DNA of 33,358 bases from assembly GCA_000697665.1 (NCBI GenBank), contig KL197719.1, forward strand, positions 468,251-501,608, read 5' to 3'. Source of the DNA: Jaapia argillacea MUCL 33604. Taxonomy: Eukaryota > Basidiomycota > Agaricomycetes > Jaapiales > Jaapiaceae. Below the pieces are notes generated by a model. It worked only from the letters and a program-made list of their open reading frames with translations, searched no databases and was not told where the DNA came from. Below are positions 1-9,902 of the stretch, in pieces. Positions within the stretch are counted from its first letter, which is position 1, and each line of letters opens with the position of its first letter. The position numbers and the translations under genes are program-made.

Positions 1-372
1 GTTGGTCCAGGAAGGTCTGGATAGTACAACCACAGGGCTGTGTGAGGCTGTGGGAAGGCTCCACAGGACCATATGGAAATCCACATGGACAGGCATAGCC
101 CCCATTAAGAGCTGATATGGACCAACAGAGAGGATTGGACATTGTAAATATTCGCTTTTTCCAGTATTTAGAATTTGTATTTATTACACAGCCTTGGACT
201 AGTCTATAGCTTGAGAAAATCATTAGACAGAGCTAAGTCCAGTCCTAGCAGACACTGATCAGTACCCGAGACTGAGAGTGACAAAGATAAGATTATCAAA
301 ACTACTGGAGGCTTTTAATTCTTGGTGCTTCTCTTGAATATCCACTAACTCTAACATTCCCAATCAACGACA
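1..372 (+). mobile_element. Gypsy LTR fragment, 3' part (U3-R-U5), cut by window edge
   Basis: This stretch aligns by eye with the LTR at 10747-11873 read on its minus strand. Shared blocks in the same order are a GAAGGTCTGGA-like start, a GGCTGTG repeat, CAnAGCCCCC, GATTGGACA and an ACACAGCCT...ACTAG-TCTATA block. The end is ACGACA followed by ATCC in both. The TCTATA block is the likely promoter. The start of the LTR lies outside the window. No internal region of the same orientation can be followed to the right, so this may be a solo or truncated LTR. The end at 372 is judged only from the shared ACGACA. Confidence 0.55.
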
Positions 373-519
373 ATCCGGAAAGATTTATTGGTGTTGGTTT
401 GGTTTACCTACCCCCACTTTAATTGATTGTCAACATGGTGGAGGTAGTGGAGGATGGCTTGGTGGCATTCTCAGTGTGCCTGAATTTCCTCCTCCTCCAT
501 TACCAATTCACAGGTTAAA
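373..519. other. Unassigned spacer between LTR fragment and gag relic
   Basis: The first bases after the LTR (ATCCGGAAAG) could be a decayed primer-binding site. The rest includes a GGTGGAGG-type purine run near 436-455. Read on the minus strand it may be the last decayed codons of the neighbouring gag relic, but I could not align it. Confidence 0.3.
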
Positions 520-1545
520 GGTTACAGCCGTCACTTGGGGTATGCAAATCACTCTAGCTGTATCAGGATTTTTGATTGCCTGGTAGTACAGAACTGCATA
601 CGATGGGTTGTTGGGAGTCATTGTCCCCATACACCTTATCAATGCTTCCATCTTGTCTCGCTTCTTTTCTACCTCCCCCTCTTTTTACAATTTCCTTATC
701 ACTCTTCATGCTGCTTTCCCTTTAATGATTCCTCTTTTCCTTTGTTCTTCTCGCTTGTCCTGCTCCTCTTGTCCTTTCCCTTTGGTTTTTCCTAAAAATT
801 CTCGTTCAAAACTCATTTCACCTGTTCCATTCAGAATGTCTCGTATTTCCCTCATTGAACTCTCCTTTGTCTTGATAAGTCCCTGCCATACTCATCATTG
901 TCGTTGTCTGAGTCTGAGTCTGATGAGTATCTGGAGGAGTCAGATTCATTCCTTACATCACTTTCCCCCTCTGAATTGTCAGCATCAAAACACTCTGGAT
1001 TGAAAATATATTCTGCTGCCTTCGCTACCTGTTCTGCAGTGAACGGTGTCTTAATTACTTCTCTCCTTGCTGCTTGTGTGAATCGCTGTAAGTCCCATTC
1101 TTTGTACTTCAAGTTCTTCTCCTCCAAGTCATACCACCTTTGGATATTGTTTCATAGGCTAGACCAATCCCCTTCCATATAACTTTTCAATGCCTCAATG
1201 ACTCACCAAACTCTCCTTTCACAGTACTTTCTGATCACATGACATTTCTCTCTTTCATTGACTACGTCGTTGACATATTCTGAACTCCCTCAGAACATCC
1301 TTGGGGCTTTTTGTGAGCCTTGCACTGGCATATCTGCTAGAGTACACATCTGTGTGTTCATGTTAGGAATGAACAGCAGGGGAAGTGGTAGGTATTCAAC
1401 TGAGTCAAGTGATGATTCGCTGGTCACTGAAGGTGATTTGGGTGAGAAGTTCGGTCTCTCTGTTTCAGAGAGTGAGGAGGGTTCTGAGAGGATCTCCAAT
1501 GTCTCACTCACAAACTCAGATGCTCTGTCTGACACCAGTGGTAAA
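520..1545 (-). pseudogene. gag: Gypsy gag relic (capsid and acidic linker)
   Basis: Minus-strand frames match the gag of the inner Gypsy at 20100-21600 in the same order. Near 1290-1320 is a DMPVQGSQKAPRMF segment, the counterpart of ELPAHGTKKAPQTF in the inner copy. At 852-1127 is a capsid C-terminal part with KNLKYKEWDLQ, then NPECFDADNSE, followed by a Ser/Asp/Glu-rich linker. Down to about 540 is the counterpart of the MYYRAMKMDLD region that precedes the zinc knuckle. Stops and frameshifts break it many times, and no zinc knuckle remains. Gag would form the capsid of the retrotransposon particle. It lies opposite in orientation to the LTR fragment at its left, so the two are unlikely to be one element. 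Confidence 0.7.
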
Positions 1546-1839
1546 GTAGTTGGGTTAGGTTTTATGGATAAGGAACAACTAAAGCCCCCTCGTGGTGGGC
1601 TCCAGATGTGATATCAGAAGGTGATTTGATATAGAACCACTCTTTACAGGTCAACCCAGAATGTGTTTCAGATGGGGTGCAAACTGGTGTTCGAGGGGAC
1701 TGTTGGAGTCTACTTGCACCATATTAACTTGCTAGGATTGCAATGAAACTTTGTACATGGATGCAGCCTAGACCAAAACACCTTACAATGGCTTTAAGTC
1801 TATCTGGTTTGCAGCCTCTGCCGAAGCCTGTTCAGAGAC
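1546..1839. other. No clear feature between gag relic and Copia relic
   Basis: An open frame on the plus strand at 1258-1611 is the antisense of the gag relic, not a gene. From 1612 to about 1839 I see only short broken frames. It may hold the start of the Copia relic. Confidence 0.3.
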
Positions 1840-3345
1840 CACAAAGCAAGGATTCCAGTTCAATCAGAATGGCCATATATTCACAGTAACTGGTGGTTCT
1901 AAACCCATTGACGTAGACTTTCCTCACAGGAATTTTGACTTCTAGAAGCTCACCAATGATTTCACTATGAATTCCATCTTCATTCAGTCATCCAATCAAC
2001 AATACAAATCTAGAGGGATGATGTGATGGCCCAGCTCCTTTGCACAGGGGAACTTTGTAATTGCCTTGTTTTTCCAGATGGGACTATCAATGTTCCAGGC
2101 ACCAAGGAATGGTTACAGAAAGAAGATCACATCATTGCCCTCATCCTGGGGTTATCCTGTTTGCTATGCGGTCTACCACCATGGGCCTTTCAATTCCAGT
2201 GGCTCCAGTATATTTCAACTCCTGATGGTTGATGGCAGAATCTATTTATCTATGATGGTCTTCCTGCATTAGGTAATGCACATGCAAAACAAGTGGACAA
2301 GGACATAGATGAATGCCTTTGTGGAGTGTGGCAAGAAGGGGCAACTTCAGAAGAATTGTCCAAAGAGAAGGAGCCGAAGGCCAGACTGAGTGGATCAGCA
2401 AGTGCTGTCGAGTTGGATTCAGATAGTGATAAGGTTTGAGTGTATTTGAGGAATCCATTGATGACATTGACTCTGCTCCTGGCCTGATTTCTGAATCTGG
2501 CAGTGATGATCCTGAGCCTGCCCACAACTCTGATACCTCTGTTGAGGATGTGGAAGATTTGTTGCCTGACTTGCACTCTGTATCCAATTCAACTGTGGTG
2601 GGGGAGGAAAAGTCTGATGACCAGGATGGTGACTGGTTCTCAGAGGTTGGGGATGGATGATGCTGAGATTTTCAGCATCAGCAGTAGGTCTTTGATGTAG
2701 TCTTCTGGTGATGAATCTGGGTTGGAGGGTTTGCATCTTTGTATGCTGAGGTTAAATCAGATGTTGATGTTGATGACCTGGCTACTGGGGATGTTGCTAT
2801 TGTGTCAGTTTATGATGTGGTTGAGGGGCAGAATGATGTACCACACAAGGAGCTCTACGACTCTGGGTGCACTTGCCACATATCCCCCTATTGTGATGAC
2901 TTTGAAAACTTCACTGAGATTCCCCAAAGCTGATGACAACTGTGAACCAGAAGGGTTTTCATGCTGTTGGTTCAAGCGAGTTGCTTATTGAAGTCCCAAA
3001 TGGGTTGACATCATCACAGTTGAAACTCACCAAAGTCTTGTATTCCCCTGCAGTTGGCTATATGACTTGGGTCCCACTTCATGGCTTCTAGGTGTTCAGA
3101 TCGAACGAGACTGCTCCAAGCAAACCCGTTCACTGCTCCAATGACATACTTGACTGCTTCCAGATGAGTGACTGCAACAGTGTCACCACCCCCATGGATC
3201 CTGGTGCAAACCTTACCAAGATGTCACCTCAAACCTGAGAGGAAGTGTTGGTGCCCTTGCTTGCCTTGCAGCTGCCACTCACTTGTCCAGACATTGCCTA
3301 TGCAGTGGACTTTTTGAAAGAATTGCAAATATATGTGTTGAATCT
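1840..3345 (+). pseudogene. gag-pol: Copia gag-pol relic with large internal deletion
   Basis: Four parts in Copia order can be seen on the plus strand. Near 2310-2370 a decayed zinc knuckle reads ECGKKGQLQKNCPK, with its first cysteine and its histidine lost. At 2436-2660 is an acidic linker with DLLPDLHSVSNS and DWFSEVGDG. At 2739-2933 is a Copia protease start, LYDSGCTCHISPYCDDFENF, with the DSG active site kept. A one-base shift near 2930 leads into VGSSELLIEVPNG and LTKVLYSP. At about 3091 the frame jumps to GVQIERDCS, MSDCNSVTTPMDPG and RPDIAYAV-like sequence (here CPDIAYAV), which is the end of reverse transcriptase. Integrase and the RT catalytic core are therefore missing. The assignment of 1840-2300 to gag is weak. 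Confidence 0.75.
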
Positions 3346-3454
3346 ACTGCTGTGGAATTAACCCACCCACAGTCTCAATAAGCTTTTAATACCATTGGTA
3401 AGAGCCTCTTGGAGAGGTGTTAGCTTGATAGAGTCCATATTTTCCCATAGCACC
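3346..3454. other. Short spacer before solo LTR
   Basis: About 110 bases without a readable frame. Its last five bases, gcacc, nearly match ccacc after the following LTR (3997-4001), so this is the flank into which that LTR jumped. Confidence 0.35.
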
Positions 3455-3996
3455 TGTGAAGTGCTGGAATAATCTAGCACTCAGAAACCCTGAGTTGAGC
3501 TGTGTCAGAGATTAAATTCATTACAAAACCAATATACTACACACCTGAGTTGAGCTGTGTCAGAGATGAAGAACACAAGCCCAACTCTGCAGAGAACAAG
3601 TCAGTGATTACATAATGCTGCCAAGCACTAAGCCACTTCTTCCCATGGGTGTCATAGTCAACTCATAGTAGACTTTATGCCTAACTCTAACTTCAGCCAT
3701 AATGGGATGCCTGAGTTCAATCCCCTGTGGGTGTTGGGAGCTGATTGACTGCGAGCACATTTGTCCCCATAGGGGATTGAACTCAGGACCTTCTGGTATG
3801 GCTGGAGATTGGGGTTAGGATTGGTCCATGGTGGATGTGGCTTGGAACTGCACAGTATTATATAATCATTGACTTGTGCTCTGCAGAGTTGGGCTTGTGT
3901 TCATCATCTCTGACACAGCTCGACTCAGTGAGTGCTAGATTATTCCAGTGTTTCACAGTGGGGACAGATGTGGTTGCAGTCAATCAGCTCCCAACA
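3455..3996 (+). mobile_element. Small solo LTR (copy A), split by a nested copy
   Basis: The element starts TGTGAAGTGCTGG and ends CAGCTCCCAACA, so it has TG...CA ends. It is interrupted at 3731 by a second copy in the other orientation and resumes at 3963. Without the insert and one duplicated target it is about 310 bp. It contains a local duplication of the GAGTTGAGCTGTGTCAGAGAT block that is also seen in copy B. Flanks gcacc and ccacc agree at four of five bases, a decayed 5-bp target duplication. No protein is encoded. The fixed 5-bp duplication fits LTR-type integration; a SINE would show longer, variable duplications. Confidence 0.75.
3732..3957 (-). mobile_element. Small solo LTR nested inside copy A
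   Basis: On the plus strand it reads TGTTGGGAGCTG...GTGTTTCACA, the reverse complement of the family. An exact gtggg duplication flanks it at 3727-3731 and 3958-3962. Removing the insert and one gtggg restores an uninterrupted copy A (...CCCCTGTGGGGACAG...). It is 226 bp long, close to the 232 bp of copy D. Confidence 0.88.
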
Positions 3997-4441
3997 CCAC
4001 CCTCTCTGATGCCTCAGGCTCTGCCTTTAGCTGGTCACCTTTTGGGCCAGCAATTTTTGAAGATTCTCAATGAATCCCTGTGTCTTATTCCTCAATTCCT
4101 CAAGGTGCTAGGCCATCATGTGTTTTCTACTTGACCAGTCTCCACAAATTTCTTGAGGCATGGATGTCATGGTTGCATCCTACTCTCAGTTGCTTTGGAC
4201 ATAAACTATGTTGGTCCAAGACTTTCCTCTTTGAGAAATCTGTTCAGTCCAATCTTAGTAAGCTGACCACACCAATCCAGAATCTGTATATCAAGAAGTC
4301 ATCAAGGAGATGAAAATCAATCTTGAAAGAAATGACACTACTCAGAGATTTGAGGAGAGTTAAGTGACAGGTAGTTGCTACTGAGGGAGGCATAAAGATT
4401 CAGAAGGCACCCCAAAAAGGTATGCTCTCACTCTATCCTCC
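3997..4441. other. No gene seen
   Basis: About 440 bases between two copies of the small LTR. Plus-strand frames of 77 to 99 codons exist but show no family motif and no agreement with each other. I see nothing I can name. Confidence 0.3.
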
Positions 4442-4727
4442 CTCTCAGAGCTGATTGACTGTGACCACATCTGTCCCCACAGGAGATTGAACTTAAGACC
4501 TCCTGGTATGGTTGAAGATTAGGTTAGGACTGGTCCATGGTAAATGTAGCATGGAACTACACAGTATTATGTAAGTCTTGACTTATGCTCTGCAGAATCA
4601 GGCTTGTGTTCCTTATCCGTGACCCAGCTTGACTCATGTGTACTATATTGGTTTTGTAATGAACATATCTCCGACACAGCTCAACTCACATTTTTCTGAG
4701 TGCTAGATTATTCCAGCACTTCATAGG
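4442..4727 (-). mobile_element. Small solo LTR, copy B (decayed ends)
   Basis: It reads as the reverse complement of the family from GAGCTGATTGACTG (start) to GATTATTCCAGCACTTCA (end). It shares with copy A the extra block ending near ATTGGTTTTGTAATGAA, so A and B form one longer subfamily. Both terminal dinucleotides are mutated and no target duplication is left. Confidence 0.7.
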
Positions 4728-5580
4728 GGGAGGATAAGAAATGATGGGTTGCCAAAAAGTTGTTAGTATACAACAAATCCATTTAGATGAAGCTGATGCC
4801 CATGGTCCCAGGGTTAATTCAATGGTGCCAAGGATTGCAGATCATGGAGACACACAAAAGAGTGAAGATACCCTTGAAATTCGCTAGGTTGAAATATGTC
4901 TGACTCAAAATTTTGGCAGAGTAGTATACCCAATGATTGGATCACTGATTACATGACAAATTGTATCTCACACTTTAAACCCATCATGACATGGTTATTT
5001 TTACCATTGCTGGTGACCACCAATTTGTTCACTTGAGCTCTTATCAACCTCCTTTATGTCTTCCTAATTCCCCAGTTCTCAGAATCAGAGTCCTGGCAGG
5101 ACCTTCTCCAGTGACAACATCTCCACCAGTGGAAAGTCTCAGAATGTCATAACCCAATCCAATCTGTGACATAGCATCCATGTCTGAAGTGGTAGCCATC
5201 ACAACCTCATAATTGGCACAATGTCGAGATACACCCTCAGGTGGAGCATCAACTGGTCTACCAACTGCTTTAAGAGGCTTGATTTCATGAGTAAACAGTG
5301 ATTTCACCATGCAATGGATGACAGCAGGATCAACAACTGTGAAGAGAAGTTTGAATGAGCATTCAGCAGTGATCCGTTGAATACCAATTACTTACAGAGG
5401 GAGTAGGTGTAGATCAGTGTATACAGACTTCTGGAACTCAGGCATGTTCCTAGCAAAGAACAGATGTGTCAGGATAATGAAAGGAAGAAGAGGCAAAGTG
5501 ATTCTCCATGCGTTCACACAACATGTCCATTTGTCATAACTGCATATTTGCTTTACTCCAACAAAGAAAGGCCTGCTGAA
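4728..5580. other. Unassigned region with one 88-codon minus-strand frame
   Basis: The only frame of note is 5044-5310 on the minus strand, 88 codons, without stops and with an unremarkable composition. I recognise no domain and no repeat of it elsewhere in the window. Given the surroundings it is probably a further transposon remnant or chance. Confidence 0.25.
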
Positions 5581-5948
5581 TGAGTGGGAGTTGAGCTATG
5601 TCAGAGATGAGGAACACAAGCTTGACTCTGCAGAGAACAAGTCAATGATTACATAATACTGTGTAAATCCAAGCCAAGTCCACCATGGACCAATCCTAAC
5701 CTCAATCTTTGGCCAATTCATGTGGTGCTATTTCTGAGATATGTGCATCAAAGCTGGTCTAGGAGGTTTGTGGTCATGTTTGATTGTATGAAACATTGGG
5801 AAATGGGCTGAATCATCTCAGAAGTGGAATCCAACTCCATGTTGTATGTTTGGTGCCACTATATGGTAATTATCCTTGCTAAGATAACAGATGGATTTGT
5901 TCAATCCACTCTGGGGATAGATATGGTCACAGTTAGTCAGCTCTGAAT
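5581..5948 (+). mobile_element. Small solo LTR, copy C, interrupted and truncated
   Basis: The part at 5581-5715 matches the family from GAGTTGAGCTATGTCAGAGAT to ACCATGGACCAATCCTAACC. The first 30 bases or so are missing. The family then breaks off and resumes near 5893 with GTTCAATCCACTCTGGGGA and GTCACAGTTAGTCAGCTCT. About 180 unrelated bases lie between, either a small insertion or a rearrangement. Confidence 0.6.
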
Positions 5949-6079
5949 AAAAACAAGCTTGGTGCACCAGCTCTACATTGTGTGTCACCATTCTTTGGTT
6001 TTGTTCAATCCAGGCTAATCAGTAGGTGCAGGCAAGAGACCATTCTGGACTTAGACTTGCACCTTCACAACCTCAATTT
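5949..6079. other. Short spacer
   Basis: About 130 bases between copy C and the integrase relic. No frame or repeat recognised. Confidence 0.3.
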
Positions 6080-6440
6080 CTGACCTTCATCATCACTCTG
6101 GCTCTCTCTCCACTACCCATCAATACAACCTGATAAGGGATCACTTCTTCTGGCCTAGAATGTACCAAGATGTAAAGTGTCATGTCAGTTTTTGTCATGA
6201 ATGCCAGATAAGGAGCACCAAGAAGGTAGAAATTCCAATCACAGTTTCCACACCTGCAACCATCTTTAGTAAGGTTTACATCGACCTGATGCACATGCCA
6301 AAAAGCAAGTGATTCAATTGGATTGTGGCAGTTTGCAATGATCTGTTGCAAGCAGTAGAAGGAAGGGCATTGAGGGGTATGACCTCAAAAGAGCTAGCTA
6401 GATTTTTCTGGGAAGAAATCATCTGCCGATACAAACAATC
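6080..6440 (+). pseudogene. int: Gypsy integrase relic, N-terminal zinc part and start of catalytic core
   Basis: The plus frame gives RDHFFWPRMYQDVKCHVSF, CHECQIRSTKKVEIP, VSTPATIFSKVYIDLMHMP and TSKELARFFWEEIICRY. These match in order the inner Gypsy integrase at 13740-14100. The CxxC half of the HHCC zinc finger and the first catalytic Asp (in YIDLMH) are present. A TGA at about 6310 breaks it, and the sequence leaves the family after 6440, so the second Asp and the Glu are gone. Integrase joins element DNA to the host chromosome; this fragment cannot act. It may be the 3' remnant of the element whose LTR piece follows at 6575. Confidence 0.85.
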
Positions 6441-6574
6441 AGACCCAGATCATTCCAAAAATCCAGAGGACTGCTACTGCGGCTACCTCCTGGCTATGCC
6501 AAGGCTGTGTTTATACTGCAGAAACCTATGCACAACACAACCATCAGGAGCCAGACTTGATCTTCCCATCTGGT

Positions 6575-6815
6575 AAGGGTTTTTATTGGACAAAGACATT
6601 TATTCCATTTTCAATCTATTTTCTCATATTTATTGCACAGTCTATCATGTAGAGTATTTAAGCCTGTAGTAGAGTACAGATTTACCACCTAATTCACCAG
6701 CAGCTTCCACCTACAAATCTTCCCCACTACCAGCAGCAGAAAACCATCCAAAACCACCTATATTCGTACCAGAATTCACTCAGTAGCACACAGTACACAC
6801 AAGTTTAGCGATGGG
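6575..6815 (+). mobile_element. Gypsy LTR fragment with TATA-like box
   Basis: It aligns with the LTRs at 1-372 and 10747-11873 through TTATTGGACA, TTTATTGCACAGTCTA and a GAGTATTTAAG box near 6654, where the other copies have TATAA. It ends near TTTAGCGA, the decayed form of TTTAACGACA. It can be either the 3' LTR of the integrase relic to its left or the 5' LTR of Gypsy B to its right. The start of U3 is missing. Confidence 0.55.
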
Positions 6816-8700
6816 AACTTTGATTTGATCACCAGAAGCCCCAGGATCAGTGTTACCTCACTGTATCTGAGAATCAATCATTGCCCCTGAATTCTAAGTC
6901 TCCCAGTCTAAAGACTGACCTGGAGCAGCGCATGAACAGCTTGAGAGTTCAACTCAGGACTCTGTGAAGCGCTAGAATAATCTAGCACTCAGAAAACCTG
7001 AGTCAAGCTGTGTCAGAGATTATAAACACAAGCCAAACTCTGCAGAGAACAAGTCAACAATTACATAATACTGTGCAGTTCCAAGCCACGTCCACCATGG
7101 ACCAATCCTAACCGTAATCTCCAGCCACACCAGAAGGTCCTGAGTTCAATCCCCCGTGGGGACAGATGTGGTCGCAGTCAATCAGCTCCCAACAGACTCA
7201 CAAGCACACTTCACACACTCGACATCTGGAGCCCACCACAAGGGGGCAATATTCCAGATACTCAATAACAATCAAAGTTCATTTACTTCCCCATTATACC
7301 TGACAAGCTGGATCAAGAAGCTGAGAAACAGTCCATTGCAGACTTAGACTTGCTATCTCACTCCAGCATTTCATCATTCACTGGTATCTTATCTCACAAA
7401 ACCAGTCCTAGCCTATTTGCTGTACTGACAGCACCTTCCTCAAGACATCATTCACATTCCCCTCACTTAGCATTCTCAATGTCACGTAGCATCGCAGACT
7501 TACCCACACATGGCTCAAGGAAAGCCCCTCTACATTTGCAAATTCATCGAATAATTCGAATCCTTATGTAGTCAGTATGGAGTATTTACTCAAAGAGACA
7601 AGTGTAAACTACTCTGACACTACTGTGGGAAAGGAGTCAAAAGAGTAATAGAGTCCTTGGCCAGCTATCAAGAAGACAACTGGCCCCAGCTGAAAGAAGA
7701 CATAATGAAGCTGTATGACTATGAGGACAAGAACCTGTGATATCGAGAAAGAGAACTCCAGAACCTTTCGCACCACCTCTGAGATCAGCCCCTTCTCACA
7801 CGAAAGGGCTTCCACTCATACCAATGAAAGTTCATATGAGTCAGAGGGTGGCTAAAGCAGAGAAAGGTTATTAGTGAAGAGTTTTACAATAAATATTTTT
7901 GGAAGGGCTTACCAAGGCCCATCCAAGACATATTTTGACTTTGAATCATGCAGGTGACCCCTGAGCATAATATCCGAAAGCCCTTTAGCGTCTAGCAGAT
8001 AGTTAAAGCTGCCGAATACACCTTGAACCCCGAGAGGTTCAACACTGATGATTTGGAAGTAGATGAAGATGGTGTAGATGATTCGGAATCCACAGATGAG
8101 TCCTTGGAGACCGAGAGTGATGATGACGAGAAAGCGGCAACTAGATGCCAACGAAATGAGAAAGGCAAGGGCAGAAAGAAGACTGTAATGAAATGGCAAG
8201 TGAAGGAGTTGAATAGAACCCGAGAGATAAGAAATGAGGCTAATGAGGGCCAGGAGCATGAGGCAATCGTTGGAAGGCTGGTGAGAACGGTCTTGAAGTG
8301 ATTGGAACAAGAGGGCAAGGAAGCACAATTCAGAGATGAAATGGAAAGATGGGTGCAATGTTGCTCGACGACCCGGCATATGGAGTGCTCTACTACCAGG
8401 CACTCAAACTTGATCCTGATATCGAAAAAGTTGTTAGAGCCCCACAGACTACAGATCAAATCAAACCTATAATAGAACAAGCTTACCAGGAGTAGGGAAT
8501 ACTTCTGGAGGACCAAGAGGAGGAGGACTGCGTGGGATGGGCCAGCACTGTTTCAGATGCAATGAGTTAGGCCATATGATGAACTCATGCCCAAAAATAA
8601 ATGAATTACTCACCAAGGGAACAATTACTAAGGATGAGACAGGAAGGATAATCGTGTTGGACAGGACCAGAATCAGGTGAGAAGACAGTGAGTCAATTGT
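6816..8700 (+). pseudogene. gag: Gypsy B gag relic with zinc knuckle, split by a solo LTR
   Basis: After the LTR a plus-strand gag can be followed. LEQRMNSLRVQLRT stands near 6920-6960, then a small LTR interrupts. Near 7495-7530 is DLPTHGSRKAP. At 7540-7790 is the capsid part with FESLCSQYGVFTQ, RVIESLASYQEDNWPQLKED and KLYDYEDKNL, matching the inner copy. An acidic linker lies at 8023-8130. The zinc knuckle CFRCNELGHMMNSCPK (C-x2-C-x4-H-x4-C) lies near 8550-8600 and is intact. Many stops and shifts make it a pseudogene. Gag forms the particle shell, and the knuckle binds the RNA template. Confidence 0.82.
6963..7194 (+). mobile_element. Small solo LTR, copy D, with perfect target duplication
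   Basis: The best-kept copy: 232 bp, from TGTGAAGCGC to CTCCCAACA. The 5-bp sequence gactc stands at both sides (6958-6962 and 7195-7199). It lies in the gag relic of Gypsy B and so is younger than that element. A GAGTTCAATCCCC block in it resembles a Pol III B box, but the 5-bp duplication and TG...CA ends fit a solo LTR of a small non-autonomous retrotransposon. Confidence 0.88.
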
Positions 8701-8739
8701 AGCCGCAGTCAAGAGAACAAAACCGAAGGCTAACTTCAT

Positions 8740-9902
8740 AGCCTATCGAATGGACTTGAATGAGAGCAATGAGGGAGACAAGAGCAAGGGCAAGGACGGA
8801 ACACGAGGTGGCTCTGGAGGGATGTATCCTGTCCTCTGTAGTCAGAAAACAACTCAGGGAAAAGGATTGAAGTTCTGGATGGAGTGTACCCTCCACCCAG
8901 ACCAAGATGGCAAAGGCATAAAAAAGACCAAAGGACGGACTTACCAGTTCAGTCCCCCACTTCCCAACTGAACATACCAATCCCTGATAATCGAATCCAA
9001 GCTACTATCCACCCTCTTGACCCCAAACCTCTGCCTACTGGGATCACCCCAGTCGACATCCGACCTGACCTCCCCATTGATCCCAACGACTCTGACTGTG
9101 TGATGGAGGACCCCGATCTCTTGAAGCATCGACTCACACAGCCTGAAAGTATCCAGCAAAAATGAATCCCCACAAATGAACCTAAATGTTTGGAGCCATA
9201 TAAGTCAGAATTATCAAAGAAGGTTGATACAGGGAGCATACTTACATGAATACTAGCCACTTCCTGCCCAATGACCATTTGAGAAGTTGTTGGACTCTCC
9301 AACAATATAGCTGGTGAGCTGCAGGACTTGCTCAAGGTACGGAAACCAGAGATGACAAGTTCAACAGTAGCATACACAGAGGAAAGAGGAAGTCGAAGGC
9401 TATTGGGAGGGCTGTTGATCACAGTGCCTGTAGAAGTTGATGGAAGAAAGGTCCAGGCCATCATTGATTCTGGATCGGAGATTAACATATTAAAACTCAC
9501 GTGTTTATCAGCAGGCAACCTGCCTTCCAATCAACAAATCAAGGCGTCTTGTGATGAACAATGTGAACGGTGGAGAAGGTAAGATGAAAGGACTTGTTAC
9601 TCACGTCCCAATATTATGTGGAGGAGTAATGACTTATGGAGAATTCTGGGTTGCTGACTACCCTCCTTTTGATCTGTTACTTGGGCACCCATGGATGCTT
9701 CAAAACTTTATCTCAATAGAAGAAAGAAGTGATGGTACATACGTCACATTTGGCACTTCCGATGACCAATCCTCCTGGATTGAGATGCTCGTCCTTCCTC
9801 GAAATCACATTTCACTGCACGCTGATACGGACGTGTTCGCCGCTGTAGAACCTCACTCCTACCATGCACAAGTCACAAAGATCTCCATCCCTCCTGAAGA
9901 CC
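8740..9902 (+). pseudogene. pro: Gypsy B protease region, cut at its end by the 20-kb insertion
   Basis: The plus strand shows a Pro-rich linker (DPKPLPTGITPVDIRPDLPI near 9020-9080), then at 9415-9490 LLITVPVEVDGRKVQ and AIIDSGSEINIL. This is a retropepsin with the DSG active site kept. A frameshift lies near 9550. After it come NNVNGGEGKMKGLVTHVPI, FWVADYPPFDLLLGHPWM and RSDGTYVTFGTSD, again as in the inner copy at 19000-19300. The frame runs into the left LTR at 9903 after ...PPED and continues at 29873 after the right LTR. The protease would cut the Gag-Pol polyprotein in the particle. Confidence 0.85.
9898..9902. repeat. Target site duplication agacc, left
   Basis: These five bases directly precede the left 536-bp LTR. 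The same five follow the right LTR at 29868-29872. The exact match across 20 kb shows that both LTRs came in by one integration event. Confidence 0.93.

Noticed and set aside
3455-3957. A large inverted-repeat DNA transposon (MITE)
   Set aside because: The two arms are two copies of one family in opposite orientation. The inner one has its own gtggg duplication within the outer copy.
5044-5310. Possible small host gene on the minus strand
   Set aside because: 88 codons without recognised domain, promoter or partner, amid transposon debris. Kept only as an unassigned frame.
7120-7194. tRNA-derived SINE, because of a B-box-like GAGTTCAATCCCC
   Set aside because: No convincing A box at the right distance and no tail. 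Duplications are exactly 5 bp and ends are TG...CA, which fits an LTR better.
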